Source: Hufsiella arboris
Lineage (GTDB): Bacteria; Bacteroidota; Bacteroidia; Sphingobacteriales; Sphingobacteriaceae
Length of the DNA: 64,000 nucleotides
Reading direction: 5' to 3'
Assembly: GCF_009834875.1 (NCBI RefSeq)
Contig: NZ_WVHT01000001.1
Location: 372,001-436,000, forward strand
Below the pieces are notes generated by a model, which saw only the letters and a program-made list of their open reading frames with translations, was not told where the DNA came from and searched no databases. The position numbers and the translations under genes are program-made. This document shows, piece by piece, positions 36,024 through 44,376 of the stretch; position 1 is the stretch's first letter, and each line of letters starts with the position of its first letter.

Positions 36024-39000
36024 GTGAAGGAAACTGTAGTCTCAGAATCTGCCGTTGCATCCCCTGCTGCACAAATTCAGCAGCAAGGCAATCAACAAAG
36101 CGAAATATTGCCTGACGAAAGAAGCTCCGGTTTATTTTATCAGGCTAAATTAAGTGTGGGTGCACCCGATGATCCGCTTGAAAAAGAAGCTGACGACATG
36201 GCCGACCGGGTTATGCGTATGCCGGAGGCTTCCTTCGTTCAGCGTAAATGCGAAGAACATATTCAACGCGATGAAGATACGCCAACAGCTACTAATGAGG
36301 GCGAAAGTCCAACGCCGGCGCCGGCACCAGCCGATCAGCCCGCCGGTAACGACTCCAGCAGGTTTAATCTGCAATTAACGCGACCTGATTTTCTGAGCAT
36401 GCGTGGCCCTTTCTTTCAAAGAAATGCTTTACAATTATGGGATCCTGACTCGGCGCTCGGCGTTTGGAATTACAACCAGAATTTCTTTCGGAGACTTGGC
36501 TTAAGCGACGACCTGTCGGGCAAAGCAGCTAACTTTACAACACCTTTATTTATCGATTCGCAGCTGAAAGCCAGTAATCCAACATGGTGGGAAGTGACGG
36601 ACAGACAGCTAAACACTTCATCAATTGTTGGAACTGTTCCGCTATTTGATTTTGATGCCGGATTTAGAAATTGGCGCCCCCTCCCATTTCTGCAACCAAA
36701 AGCGCTCGATACTACTACCCGTTCAGCCGATAGCTTCATTCAGCGAAAATGTGCGCATTGTGAAGAAGAGGAGAAAGAACAAAAGCTTAACAGGAAACCT
36801 CTGGCCGATTCAATAACGCCCTTAATACAAACGAAAAGCGAATCGCCATCGTCCGCGTCTGACTCCGTTTCACAGGCAATTGATTCATCCAGGGGCCGTG
36901 GAGATTCAATCGATCATCAAACGAACACCTTCATGTCCGATCGGTTTGGCAGTGATTTCAGCAATGTTAATATTCACACAGATTCAAGCGCAGTCCAGCT
37001 AAGCCGTGATTTAAATGCGAAAGCTTTTACTGTTGGCAACGATATTTATTTTAATCATGGTCAATATCAACCTTCTACTTCCGAAGGAAAACAGCTGCTG
37101 GCTCACGAACTAACTCACACCCTGCAGCAAAGCGGCGGCACTTTGCAGAGAAAGATCAGCGGAAATAACACCAATCGAACCCAATCTTTCCTGCAGCGAA
37201 AATGTGCGCATTGTGAAGAAGAGGAAAAAAAGCATGAACATGTGCAGCGCAAACTCCAGGTCGGCAGCGCAGTCGGCTCGGGTGATATAATACGAAGAAA
37301 ACCACCCAAGGACCAATCAGGAGACAACGTAAATATCAAATATCCGGAGGTTATAGAAATCAATAAGGGTAATTGGAAGGAATTCGGCTTCAACTACATC
37401 AATCTCTTCAAACACAAGGAATTAAATCCTTTTGACACGCCGAACGCCTATGCCAATGAAGTATTTAAAATCCAGGAAGCAATACTCAACATCATACCGG
37501 AGGCCGACAGGCAAAAGTACCCGTTAACACCAAACGGCGCGCTTGGTATGAGCACCATCAACTGGCTAACAGATTTCGGTGGTGAATCAGAAACTGATGC
37601 TGACTCAAAAAGCCTGTTTATCAAATATGGCATCGACAAAGAGATCCTGGAAAAATTCGCGAAGATTGCCTCGAAAAATGTTGGCGACGAACCCCTCCTC
37701 TCCCGCGACTTTAACAATCACGAGCTTTTTCACCTGATTAACATCAACGCAACTTTCCTGTTAACGAAAGGAGACCAGAATGGCGCTGTTCAAATATTGC
37801 AGCGCGTATTGATGCGGCTGAATTATAACATTGGCGAAAAAGGCCCGGATGGTGTTTACGGCGATGATACCGTTAAGGCACTTAAGGCATTCCAGATCGA
37901 ATCCGGAATGAAAAAATGGGAAGCCGACGGCAACTTTGGTTACAAAACACTTCGCGCGCTGGATAAACGGATGTCAACTGCTAGCACTGACTTTTTCATC
38001 TCAGTGCCCAACGGTGACGTGCGAATGTTCAAAGTTTCCATCCCGCGGATGATGACCAGGGAAGAGAAGTTGGTGCATTCTATAACTGAAATTTTCGGTA
38101 TTTCCGAGAAAGACGCGCTTGACCTGGTTAATAATAAAGACAGTGAAAATAAATGGAACTGGCTTAAAGACGGTTTCCATGAAACAACTGAAGCGGAACT
38201 AAATCGCGGTTACGAATATATCGGTGTTCCGGTGAAGGATTATGATTCCATTATTACAACCATTAAAAAGAAGCCGAGCTACGGTGACCCAGTTGAACCA
38301 AGATTGAAAGAACTGTCGATTGAGCTAAGCGGATTTGAAAAGGTATACCAGCTAAGCAAGGAAATTGAGGAGCTGGAAGACAAGAAAAAAGGCATTATTA
38401 AACAGGCTGTTGATCCGATGGGATCGGCAATTACTAATGCCGGGCTCGATGCACAGATCAAAGTGAAGAAAGCCGAGCGCGCTGCTGAACTTTCCCGGCT
38501 GAATATTACGGAGGATATTTACACTGCCAAGGGCGAAGAATTTAAAAGGCTTTTTGCATCATACGCGGTGAGGGTAGCCATGCAAATGCTCGATTCCAAT
38601 GAAAAAGAGGCATCGCTGGAAATGATTCACTACAAAAAAAGTAGTGATCCCAACGCACTCGAACAGGGAATAGAAATTAAAAACATTTTCGTTCACCTGG
38701 ATGAATTATGGAACCGGGCCGAGAAGGAATGGTGGGAAGGCCTGAGTGTAGCCCAAGGCGCAGCGCCTGGCGAAATAACCAGTGAAGGTTCATTGAATAA
38801 ATATCTTAAAGAAAAGAAAGGACAACGATCTCATTGTTTCAAAGGTGAATGTACCGAACCGTCTGACCTGGTGTTACCGGCCTATGAAAATGTGAAGTTC
38901 CAGAAACGGGAAGGCAACAGCTATTTCGTCAAGGCGTATGATTCAAATATGGAGGCCCACAAGTACCTCACCGAATCGGCAAAAGATCATCGCGTATTGG

Positions 39001-42000
39001 CTTATCCAAAGCTTGAACTCCGAGCCAACATATCCAAATTCAAAGAGCTTTCTCCTGCAGCAATTGAAGAAAAACTGTATGCTACGGCTGAGAATGTCCG
39101 CGAAAACGTTCAAAAAACGAGAAAAGCTATTGCTGACGATCCGATGAACGTTTACAAGCTTAAACCGGTTATTGAACTCGCCAAGTTCCAGATGGGAATT
39201 TTCCCGGATACGATTCAGGAGGGACTGGTGGCTAAAGCGTTAAAAGATTTCGAAGACAGGGAATTCTGGAAAAATATCGGGATGGCCGCCTTGGGACTTG
39301 GCTTAGGCTTGCTGGCACTTCTGAGCGGACCAGTTGGTTGGGCTGCGCTGGCCGGCAGCATCGTAGTTGGAAGCGTTGACGCTTATATGCAGTACCAGGA
39401 CATTAAGTTCCGCCGCACCGCATATAACACCGCCTTTGATCCGGCGAAAGCGCTTTCTGATGTTGAACCCGGATATTTCTGGTTTTACGTTAGCGTTGTA
39501 TTTGTTGGCCTCGATGTGTTCCAGGGCTTCAAAGCGATTGCCGCTGCCGCGAAAGCTGCCAAAGCAACAGAAGAAGGTGCGCAGCTTGCTACTAAACTTA
39601 TCAACGCGATGAACGAGGATAAGAAAGCCTTGCAGGAACTGATCGCGCAAGGCGGCGACAATATTGCCGAGCTGACTACAAAACTTCAAAAACTCAACGC
39701 CGCAATAACTGCCGTTGACGCAACTAAGCTCGCTAAGCAAATCAATGTACTTAAACATCTGAACGATGTGCCGCAAGCCGTTGTGCGTTTATCCGAATCG
39801 CTTGATCATCCTGAAATATTAAAAGCGTTCGAGTCCATGGGAGCCGTGCTGAAAAAGGCCGGTCACGCCGACGACGTTTACAAGGATATCCTGAAATTTT
39901 ATGCCGGTCCGGGAAATGACTTCGTTGCCGAACTGCCTGAGTTTATGCGCTTGGCAGAGAAAGCCGAGATGTCGGCAAAGCCTGAATTGCTCAAGGAACT
40001 TCTCAAAAATCCGAAATCCCAAAAAGTAATGCTTGATTTTGGTGAGAACCAGGATCAGTTCCTCAAACTTTGGGAAGAATGGAGCGCACTGAAAGCTGCA
40101 GGAAAAGCGCCAACCTTCGCCGAACACCTTAAAGCAAAAGGCTTCGTAACTGAGCTTAAACCGACAAAGACAATTGCAGCTGAACTGGGTGCCGAGTTTG
40201 CCGGCAAATCAATGCTCACTAAAAATCAGCAAATCCTCCGTACGATTGAACCGGAACTAGCCAATGCCTTTATCGAGGGTAATTTGCCGAAGAAGATCCA
40301 GGATACTCTCACCAAAATACTTGAATCAGACCTTATCGGCGAAACGATAAACCTGGCGCGTGCACAGCAACGGATGAAAGCTTCGCTCAGGCTGTTGGGA
40401 GCAAGTGTTGAAAGCCAGGCCGAATACCAATTGCTCATCCGTATGATAAAAAGCACGGAGGGAAAAATGGCATTCTTTGAAAAAGCCACCAGCATTGCCG
40501 GCCACGAAGAATACGTGGCTCTGTTTACGAAATACAGCAAAGAGCTTTCCGCCGATTCAAAAATCATGGACGACTTCCTGAAGATCGGTCCGTTTACTGA
40601 TGATGATACCTTTAAATGGCTGCTTGGAAATAACAAGATCCGCAAACTGATTGCCGATAATCCGGTGCTGGTGCGGGCGCTCAAGAAATGTGCTTCGCCG
40701 TGTTTCCCGATACATGCTGACCCGGAAGACATCGAAAAAATTCTAAAAGCTATTCAAGACAACGGCGGCTCGGTCGACTTCTCGCGCTTGAACCAATATA
40801 TGTATGTGAACAGGCCGCGCAACGCCACCGCCGCGGAAATGGCCAAGTGGAAATCGTCCATTGATAACCTGGCAAACGATTTCAAAGGAACCATGAAAGG
40901 TGTTGAAATGCCTAAAGGCGCCGATATCAGTCTGCCTCCGCGATTCCAGCTCGGCGGCGCGACTCCGCTTAAAGATGCCGCCCGCAAGCTTGATGTGTTG
41001 ATAAAACGCGGATTTGCTCCGAAGCAACTGGAAGACATTCTCGTTCAGGCAAATATCAATAAAATAGATGCCAACGAGTTTATGGAACAACTGAGCCGCG
41101 CGTCCAACAAGCTCGGTGCACGCCCGCTCGACAACATCAGTGGAATTCTAAACGGATTATCGAGTACCAATCCGCAGAAATTTGAAACAGCCTATCACTT
41201 TATGCGCCGAATCGGCGATTACTCGTCCGGGGCCGGCGTGGATATGGTTGAAAAGATATTTTCTGTATTTGATATCAATGAAATTACCAAGCTGCGCTAC
41301 GGATCGTCTGCAAAACTTTCAGCCGATGTTGCAAAAGCAACAGGCGATGTTTCGGTGGCGGGGATCGAGTTGTTTGGAACACTTGTTAATAAAATCAACG
41401 GCTCGAGCGAAGATATAATCCGACTAGCAACAAAGGCTGGCGGAGGATCAGAAGCTGATATTGTAAAGCTGGCTTCTATTGTAGATGGCATGCCGAAGGG
41501 CAGTCACTCGGTTGCGGCGGTGGAAGCGCGCATCGTCGAAGCTCAACAGCTGGCGGAAAGGATCGCCGCTGCGGGCGACAACATGGGCGACGCCATTTGG
41601 GGTGCTTCGAGAACCGGCGACAAGTGGCAGGTTGGTAAAATGTTTATTGATGAGGCAAGTGGAAAAGTTTCCGGCAGCAGGGCAATTGCTTACATTAAAG
41701 GTAAGTCCGATGACATTATCAGCGCCTTGCTTGACAGTTCAGGCAATCTGGATTCTACTAAATGGAAAATATTCAGAAAGACCATCGACAAAACGGATTT
41801 GCCTGGTCCTATCAGGAATCACATCCTGGGCGAAATGTGGGATAAAACCAATGTCGCAGCCTTCAAAAAGGTTTACGGAAAAGACAATGTTATTACCCAG
41901 GTTACCATTAGGATAAAAGGAACCGATACAGAAGCCGTTATTGATGCTGTTATTAAAGACAACGGAAGTATTCTATTCAGGGAATTTAAGTCAGGCGATG

Positions 42001-42161
42001 CGGTTCTTTCACCCGCACAGAAAAAAGTTTATGAATTGATGGCGCAGGAAAAAACAGAGTTGTTAGAAGCTATCGGCGACAAAGCTGCACAAGTTTGGCC
42101 TGATATGAGTAAATTTAAGGTTTCGCTTGTAAAACTTGTAGAAGAATCAGCAATACCATAA
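36024..42161 (+). CDS. Giant eCIS-core cargo protein with PD-(D/E)XK-like nuclease C-terminus (2045 aa)
   Basis: Starts at GTG 36024; the only in-frame codons upstream follow a stop. Order of parts: header (about 42-70, KLSVGAPDDPLEKEADDMAD); an extra segment (about 110-235); a first QRKCAHCEEEEK (240-251); the DUF4157 core with HELTH (H361); a second QRKCAHCEEEEK (391-402); and a peptidoglycan-binding-type domain (about 585-650, LQRVLMRLNYNI and GVYGDDTVKALKAFQIESGM). A hydrophobic pair of helices lies at about 1086-1120. A long helical, Ala/Lys-rich region is followed by a C-terminal domain with D1974-x12-E1987-F-K1989 (EAVIDAVIKD, FREFKSGD), the pattern of PD-(D/E)XK nucleases. This is polymorphic-toxin architecture. 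The candidate immunity gene begins 2 bases after its stop. Confidence 0.88.
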   Translation: MKETVVSESAVASPAAQIQQQGNQQSEILPDERSSGLFYQAKLSVGAPDDPLEKEADDMADRVMRMPEASFVQRKCEEHIQRDEDTPTATNEGESPTPAPAPADQPAGNDSSRFNLQLTRPDFLSMRGPFFQRNALQLWDPDSALGVWNYNQNFFRRLGLSDDLSGKAANFTTPLFIDSQLKASNPTWWEVTDRQLNTSSIVGTVPLFDFDAGFRNWRPLPFLQPKALDTTTRSADSFIQRKCAHCEEEEKEQKLNRKPLADSITPLIQTKSESPSSASDSVSQAIDSSRGRGDSIDHQTNTFMSDRFGSDFSNVNIHTDSSAVQLSRDLNAKAFTVGNDIYFNHGQYQPSTSEGKQLLAHELTHTLQQSGGTLQRKISGNNTNRTQSFLQRKCAHCEEEEKKHEHVQRKLQVGSAVGSGDIIRRKPPKDQSGDNVNIKYPEVIEINKGNWKEFGFNYINLFKHKELNPFDTPNAYANEVFKIQEAILNIIPEADRQKYPLTPNGALGMSTINWLTDFGGESETDADSKSLFIKYGIDKEILEKFAKIASKNVGDEPLLSRDFNNHELFHLININATFLLTKGDQNGAVQILQRVLMRLNYNIGEKGPDGVYGDDTVKALKAFQIESGMKKWEADGNFGYKTLRALDKRMSTASTDFFISVPNGDVRMFKVSIPRMMTREEKLVHSITEIFGISEKDALDLVNNKDSENKWNWLKDGFHETTEAELNRGYEYIGVPVKDYDSIITTIKKKPSYGDPVEPRLKELSIELSGFEKVYQLSKEIEELEDKKKGIIKQAVDPMGSAITNAGLDAQIKVKKAERAAELSRLNITEDIYTAKGEEFKRLFASYAVRVAMQMLDSNEKEASLEMIHYKKSSDPNALEQGIEIKNIFVHLDELWNRAEKEWWEGLSVAQGAAPGEITSEGSLNKYLKEKKGQRSHCFKGECTEPSDLVLPAYENVKFQKREGNSYFVKAYDSNMEAHKYLTESAKDHRVLAYPKLELRANISKFKELSPAAIEEKLYATAENVRENVQKTRKAIADDPMNVYKLKPVIELAKFQMGIFPDTIQEGLVAKALKDFEDREFWKNIGMAALGLGLGLLALLSGPVGWAALAGSIVVGSVDAYMQYQDIKFRRTAYNTAFDPAKALSDVEPGYFWFYVSVVFVGLDVFQGFKAIAAAAKAAKATEEGAQLATKLINAMNEDKKALQELIAQGGDNIAELTTKLQKLNAAITAVDATKLAKQINVLKHLNDVPQAVVRLSESLDHPEILKAFESMGAVLKKAGHADDVYKDILKFYAGPGNDFVAELPEFMRLAEKAEMSAKPELLKELLKNPKSQKVMLDFGENQDQFLKLWEEWSALKAAGKAPTFAEHLKAKGFVTELKPTKTIAAELGAEFAGKSMLTKNQQILRTIEPELANAFIEGNLPKKIQDTLTKILESDLIGETINLARAQQRMKASLRLLGASVESQAEYQLLIRMIKSTEGKMAFFEKATSIAGHEEYVALFTKYSKELSADSKIMDDFLKIGPFTDDDTFKWLLGNNKIRKLIADNPVLVRALKKCASPCFPIHADPEDIEKILKAIQDNGGSVDFSRLNQYMYVNRPRNATAAEMAKWKSSIDNLANDFKGTMKGVEMPKGADISLPPRFQLGGATPLKDAARKLDVLIKRGFAPKQLEDILVQANINKIDANEFMEQLSRASNKLGARPLDNISGILNGLSSTNPQKFETAYHFMRRIGDYSSGAGVDMVEKIFSVFDINEITKLRYGSSAKLSADVAKATGDVSVAGIELFGTLVNKINGSSEDIIRLATKAGGGSEADIVKLASIVDGMPKGSHSVAAVEARIVEAQQLAERIAAAGDNMGDAIWGASRTGDKWQVGKMFIDEASGKVSGSRAIAYIKGKSDDIISALLDSSGNLDSTKWKIFRKTIDKTDLPGPIRNHILGEMWDKTNVAAFKKVYGKDNVITQVTIRIKGTDTEAVIDAVIKDNGSILFREFKSGDAVLSPAQKKVYELMAQEKTELLEAIGDKAAQVWPDMSKFKVSLVKLVEESAIP
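36741..37225 (+). repeat. Direct repeat encoding QRKCAHCEEEE twice in the giant cargo gene
   Basis: A stretch of about 30 bases starting CAGCGAAAATGTGCGCATTG is repeated almost exactly at 36741 and 37194, flanking the DUF4157 core. Weaker protein-level copies occur in cargo 1 (29300) and cargo 2 (30707). The near identity of the two internal DNA copies suggests recent duplication or gene conversion. Confidence 0.75.
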
Positions 42162-42163
42162 AA

Positions 42164-42808
42164 ATGCAAACAGATTACGATTCAGAATTTAAGCTTCGTG
42201 TGTTCTTTTTCAAAGGCGAACAATTGAAATCATTGTCCTTTTGGGAAAATATCGTGAAAACAATTGAGCCATTAACTGCTAAAGCAGGTTCCGATAGTGC
42301 CGTTCATCCGTCAGTTTACGATAAACAAAGAAAAGACTGGATTGAATTTAAAAGCCTGCAATGGAACAACGATGATTTAAAAAAATGGGCTGGTAAAGAA
42401 CAATCGTCCGATAATTTTCAATTTGAAAATGTTGAAGCGTTTTTCCCAGGACCATCGAAATTTAAAGCGTCGAAATCAACTCCGGATATGGTTATCAAGG
42501 CTTACATAAAATCTTCCGGTGACGAAACCCGTTACGACGGCTTGTTCGCTGTTTTTTTGAAAGACAAATTCATCCAAACGCTGGACGCGGAAACGCTGTC
42601 ACAGGTGATGGTTAAACTTTACGATCTGCTGAATCCGGTTTTTGTAGCCGGCGCAACCAAGCCCTGGGCCCCGAGAGAATCGGAAGCTCGATACGGCGAG
42701 TCACTTCAATATCTTTTCCCTTCAGCTATTTTGGAAAATACAAACGAATTCGTTTTCAGGAAAGGTTACGAGGAATGGAGCCAGTTAAGTAAAGAAAGCC
42801 TGGTTTAA
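42164..42808 (+). CDS. Candidate immunity protein for the giant cargo toxin
   Basis: A 214-residue soluble, acidic-looking protein with no signal peptide or membrane span. It starts MQTDYDSEFKLRVFFFKGEQ and has Trp/Phe-rich segments (DKQRKDWIEFKSLQWNNDDL, later WAPRESEARYGESLQYLFP). I cannot assign a family with confidence. Position is the evidence: it begins 2 bases after the toxin-like gene and closes the plus-strand array, just before a convergent gene. Toxin-immunity pairs of polymorphic toxins are arranged this way. An alternative role is chaperone or loading factor for the giant protein. Confidence 0.65.
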   Translation: MQTDYDSEFKLRVFFFKGEQLKSLSFWENIVKTIEPLTAKAGSDSAVHPSVYDKQRKDWIEFKSLQWNNDDLKKWAGKEQSSDNFQFENVEAFFPGPSKFKASKSTPDMVIKAYIKSSGDETRYDGLFAVFLKDKFIQTLDAETLSQVMVKLYDLLNPVFVAGATKPWAPRESEARYGESLQYLFPSAILENTNEFVFRKGYEEWSQLSKESLV

Positions 42809-42812
42809 AATC

Positions 42813-43310
42813 TTAAACTTTCCTGACGTTGGCTGTGCTGATTTCCAGTGATAACGACTGATTAATGGAATTCAGCCGAATACCGAACCGCTCTTTTCCT
42901 CTTTTAGAAAATAGTTTCCCACGCATCCCTGTAAACGGCCCTTTAACAATCATTACATCATCGCCCTGAACGAGGTGCGGCTCTACCTCAAACTCTGTAT
43001 TTTCAAATTGTTTGATCTGAAGAATTTCATCCTCGGAAACTACTGCGGGCTTGCCTTCAAAAGAAATAAATTTAAGTATACCGCTGATATTAAAAAGCTT
43101 AAATCTTTCTTTTTCAGTAGTGTTGATGAAAACATAATTCGGAAATAGTGGAATCTGCAACTCTTTTTTCCGATCGCTCCATTGCCTGATAACACGTTGC
43201 ATAGGCAAGTATGCATGTATACATTTTTTTACCAGTTCATTGTATATCCGTTTTTCAAGGTTTGGGAATGTATAAATAATATACCAGTTACTTTTAAGTT
43301 CAGCTTGCAT
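42813..43310 (-). CDS. NusG-like specialised antiterminator (UpxY/LoaP-type)
   Basis: A 165-residue NusG paralogue. The NGN domain (about 5-105) starts WYIIYTFPNLEKRIYNELVK and has the typical IPLFPNYVFI strand. The KOW domain is about 110-160, with VQGDDVMIVKGPFTGMRGKL. Housekeeping NusG is longer at the N-terminus, so this fits the UpxY family that controls long operons such as capsule loci in Bacteroidota. It sits convergent to and 4 bases from the end of the eCIS/cargo array. Whether it acts on that ~32-kb operon or another locus cannot be told. Confidence 0.85.
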   Translation of the reverse strand: MQAELKSNWYIIYTFPNLEKRIYNELVKKCIHAYLPMQRVIRQWSDRKKELQIPLFPNYVFINTTEKERFKLFNISGILKFISFEGKPAVVSEDEILQIKQFENTEFEVEPHLVQGDDVMIVKGPFTGMRGKLFSKRGKERFGIRLNSINQSLSLEISTANVRKV

Positions 43311-43628
43311 TACCGTAAAGATTTAATCGACCTAATTTTTTAAACTTCATTTCACCCTCGGAGAGGTTGTAATAAAGCTTGAAATTTGAGAGGTTTTAGA
43401 TCCGGTTTAGTACCGTAACAGCAAGTACCAATTTTGTTAGGGCAATCAAAAATCGTTGATGGATACTTTTGCTTTTGTCTAAATTCAGCATCCTTGGCTT
43501 GTATTGCAATAGCTATTTTTAGCCATTTTGACTAATTTCATTTGAACATACCCTGCCGGCTTTATAACTTCGTTCAAACTCAATGACAAGCTATCTGTTT
43601 ATAAAATCAGAAAATTAAACTCATAATC
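43311..43628. other. 318-base intergenic region between nusG-like and osmC genes
   Basis: A divergent promoter region. I see AT-rich sequence and several TTTG tetramers (for example in the 43525-43550 stretch) but no clean TTTG/TAnnTTTG pair, no hairpin of note and no open frame that looks coding. Confidence 0.4.
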
Positions 43629-44039
43629 ATGATCAGAAATGCAACGGCCGAATGGCAAGGTTCAGGTAAAGAAGGTAAAGGTAATTTAACAACCCAAAGC
43701 ACCGTACTAAACAAAACGCAGTACTCGTTTAATACACGTTTTGCTGACGGCGTAGGCACAAACCCTGAAGAGCTCGTGGCCGCAGCACATGCCGGCTGTT
43801 TTACCATGAAACTAAGCTTTGTTTTAAATGAAAAGGGCTTCACCGCCGATAACCTAAACACCAGATGTGAGATAACTTTTGAAAATGGCGCTATAACAAA
43901 ATCGCATTTAATTGTTACTGCAAGCGTGCCGGGCATCAGCCAAGAGCAGTTCCAGGAAGCGGTTAAAGATGCCGAAGAGAATTGCCCTATTTCCAAATTA
44001 CTCGATACAGAAATAACTTCGGAAGCGACGCTTTCGTAA
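43629..44039 (+). CDS. OsmC/Ohr-type peroxiredoxin
   Basis: A 136-residue cytoplasmic thiol peroxidase that reduces organic hydroperoxides. The two catalytic cysteines are visible: C57 in VAAAHAGCFTMKLSF and C119 in AEENCPISKLL. The GTNPEELVAAAHAGC segment is the OsmC hallmark. Length is normal for the family. It sits next to a redox-signalling cluster on the other strand and ends at a shared bidirectional terminator. Confidence 0.94.
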   Translation: MIRNATAEWQGSGKEGKGNLTTQSTVLNKTQYSFNTRFADGVGTNPEELVAAAHAGCFTMKLSFVLNEKGFTADNLNTRCEITFENGAITKSHLIVTASVPGISQEQFQEAVKDAEENCPISKLLDTEITSEATLS

Positions 44040-44054
44040 GCGTTGAGCAATCAC

Positions 44055-44092
44055 CATAAAAAAATCCGGTCGATTGGCCGGATTTTTTTATG
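44055..44092. terminator. Bidirectional terminator between osmC and the UBP zinc-finger gene
   Basis: CATAAAAAAATCCGG pairs with CCGGATTTTTTTATG around an 8-base loop. A-tract and T-tract on the two sides make it work for both convergent genes. It is the clearest intrinsic terminator in the window. Confidence 0.9.
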
Positions 44093-44095
44093 TGC

Positions 44096-44365
44096 TTAAT
44101 ATTCCGCGAAAGCCTCGTCTTTATAGCACCAAAGCCAGCGTTCTCCCGGCTCTGCAGATGCCACAACCGGATGACCTGTTTTATGAAAATGTTTGGTCAT
44201 GTGTGTAGATGGTGAATCGTCACAGCATAAAGTCGCTCCGCATTCCTGGCAGGTTCGTAAATGAACCCAGTTTCCGTTTATTTTAACACATTCTTCACAA
44301 ACGTAGTTCTCACCAACATTAACTTCGGTAAGAGATTTTATGTGATCGCATATTTCCTGGTTCAT
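44096..44365 (-). CDS. UBP-type zinc-finger protein
   Basis: An 89-residue protein of the zf-UBP type. Zinc ligands are seen as C6/H8, the pair CEEC, the pair CQEC, then CC, and histidines in STHMTKHFHKTGHPV, close to the eukaryotic ubiquitin-binding ZnF-UBP pattern. The C-terminal part (WLWCYKDEAFAEY) matches bacterial members. These short proteins are commonly coded next to thioredoxin-reductase-like genes, as here (11 bases downstream of the response regulator-reductase). Function is not established. Confidence 0.88.
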   Translation of the reverse strand: MNQEICDHIKSLTEVNVGENYVCEECVKINGNWVHLRTCQECGATLCCDDSPSTHMTKHFHKTGHPVVASAEPGERWLWCYKDEAFAEY

Positions 44366-44376
44366 AGTAGATGATG

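Noticed and set aside
40226-40732. 168-codon minus-strand frame inside the giant cargo gene (with others at 39303-39776 and 40743-41090)
   Set aside because: Lies wholly within the 2045-residue gene; composition is that of a complementary-strand shadow.
44096-44365. Eukaryotic-like ubiquitin system suggested by the UBP zinc finger
   Set aside because: Short UBP-finger proteins are ordinary in bacteria next to thioredoxin-reductase-like genes; no ubiquitin, E1/E2 or JAB peptidase gene is present.
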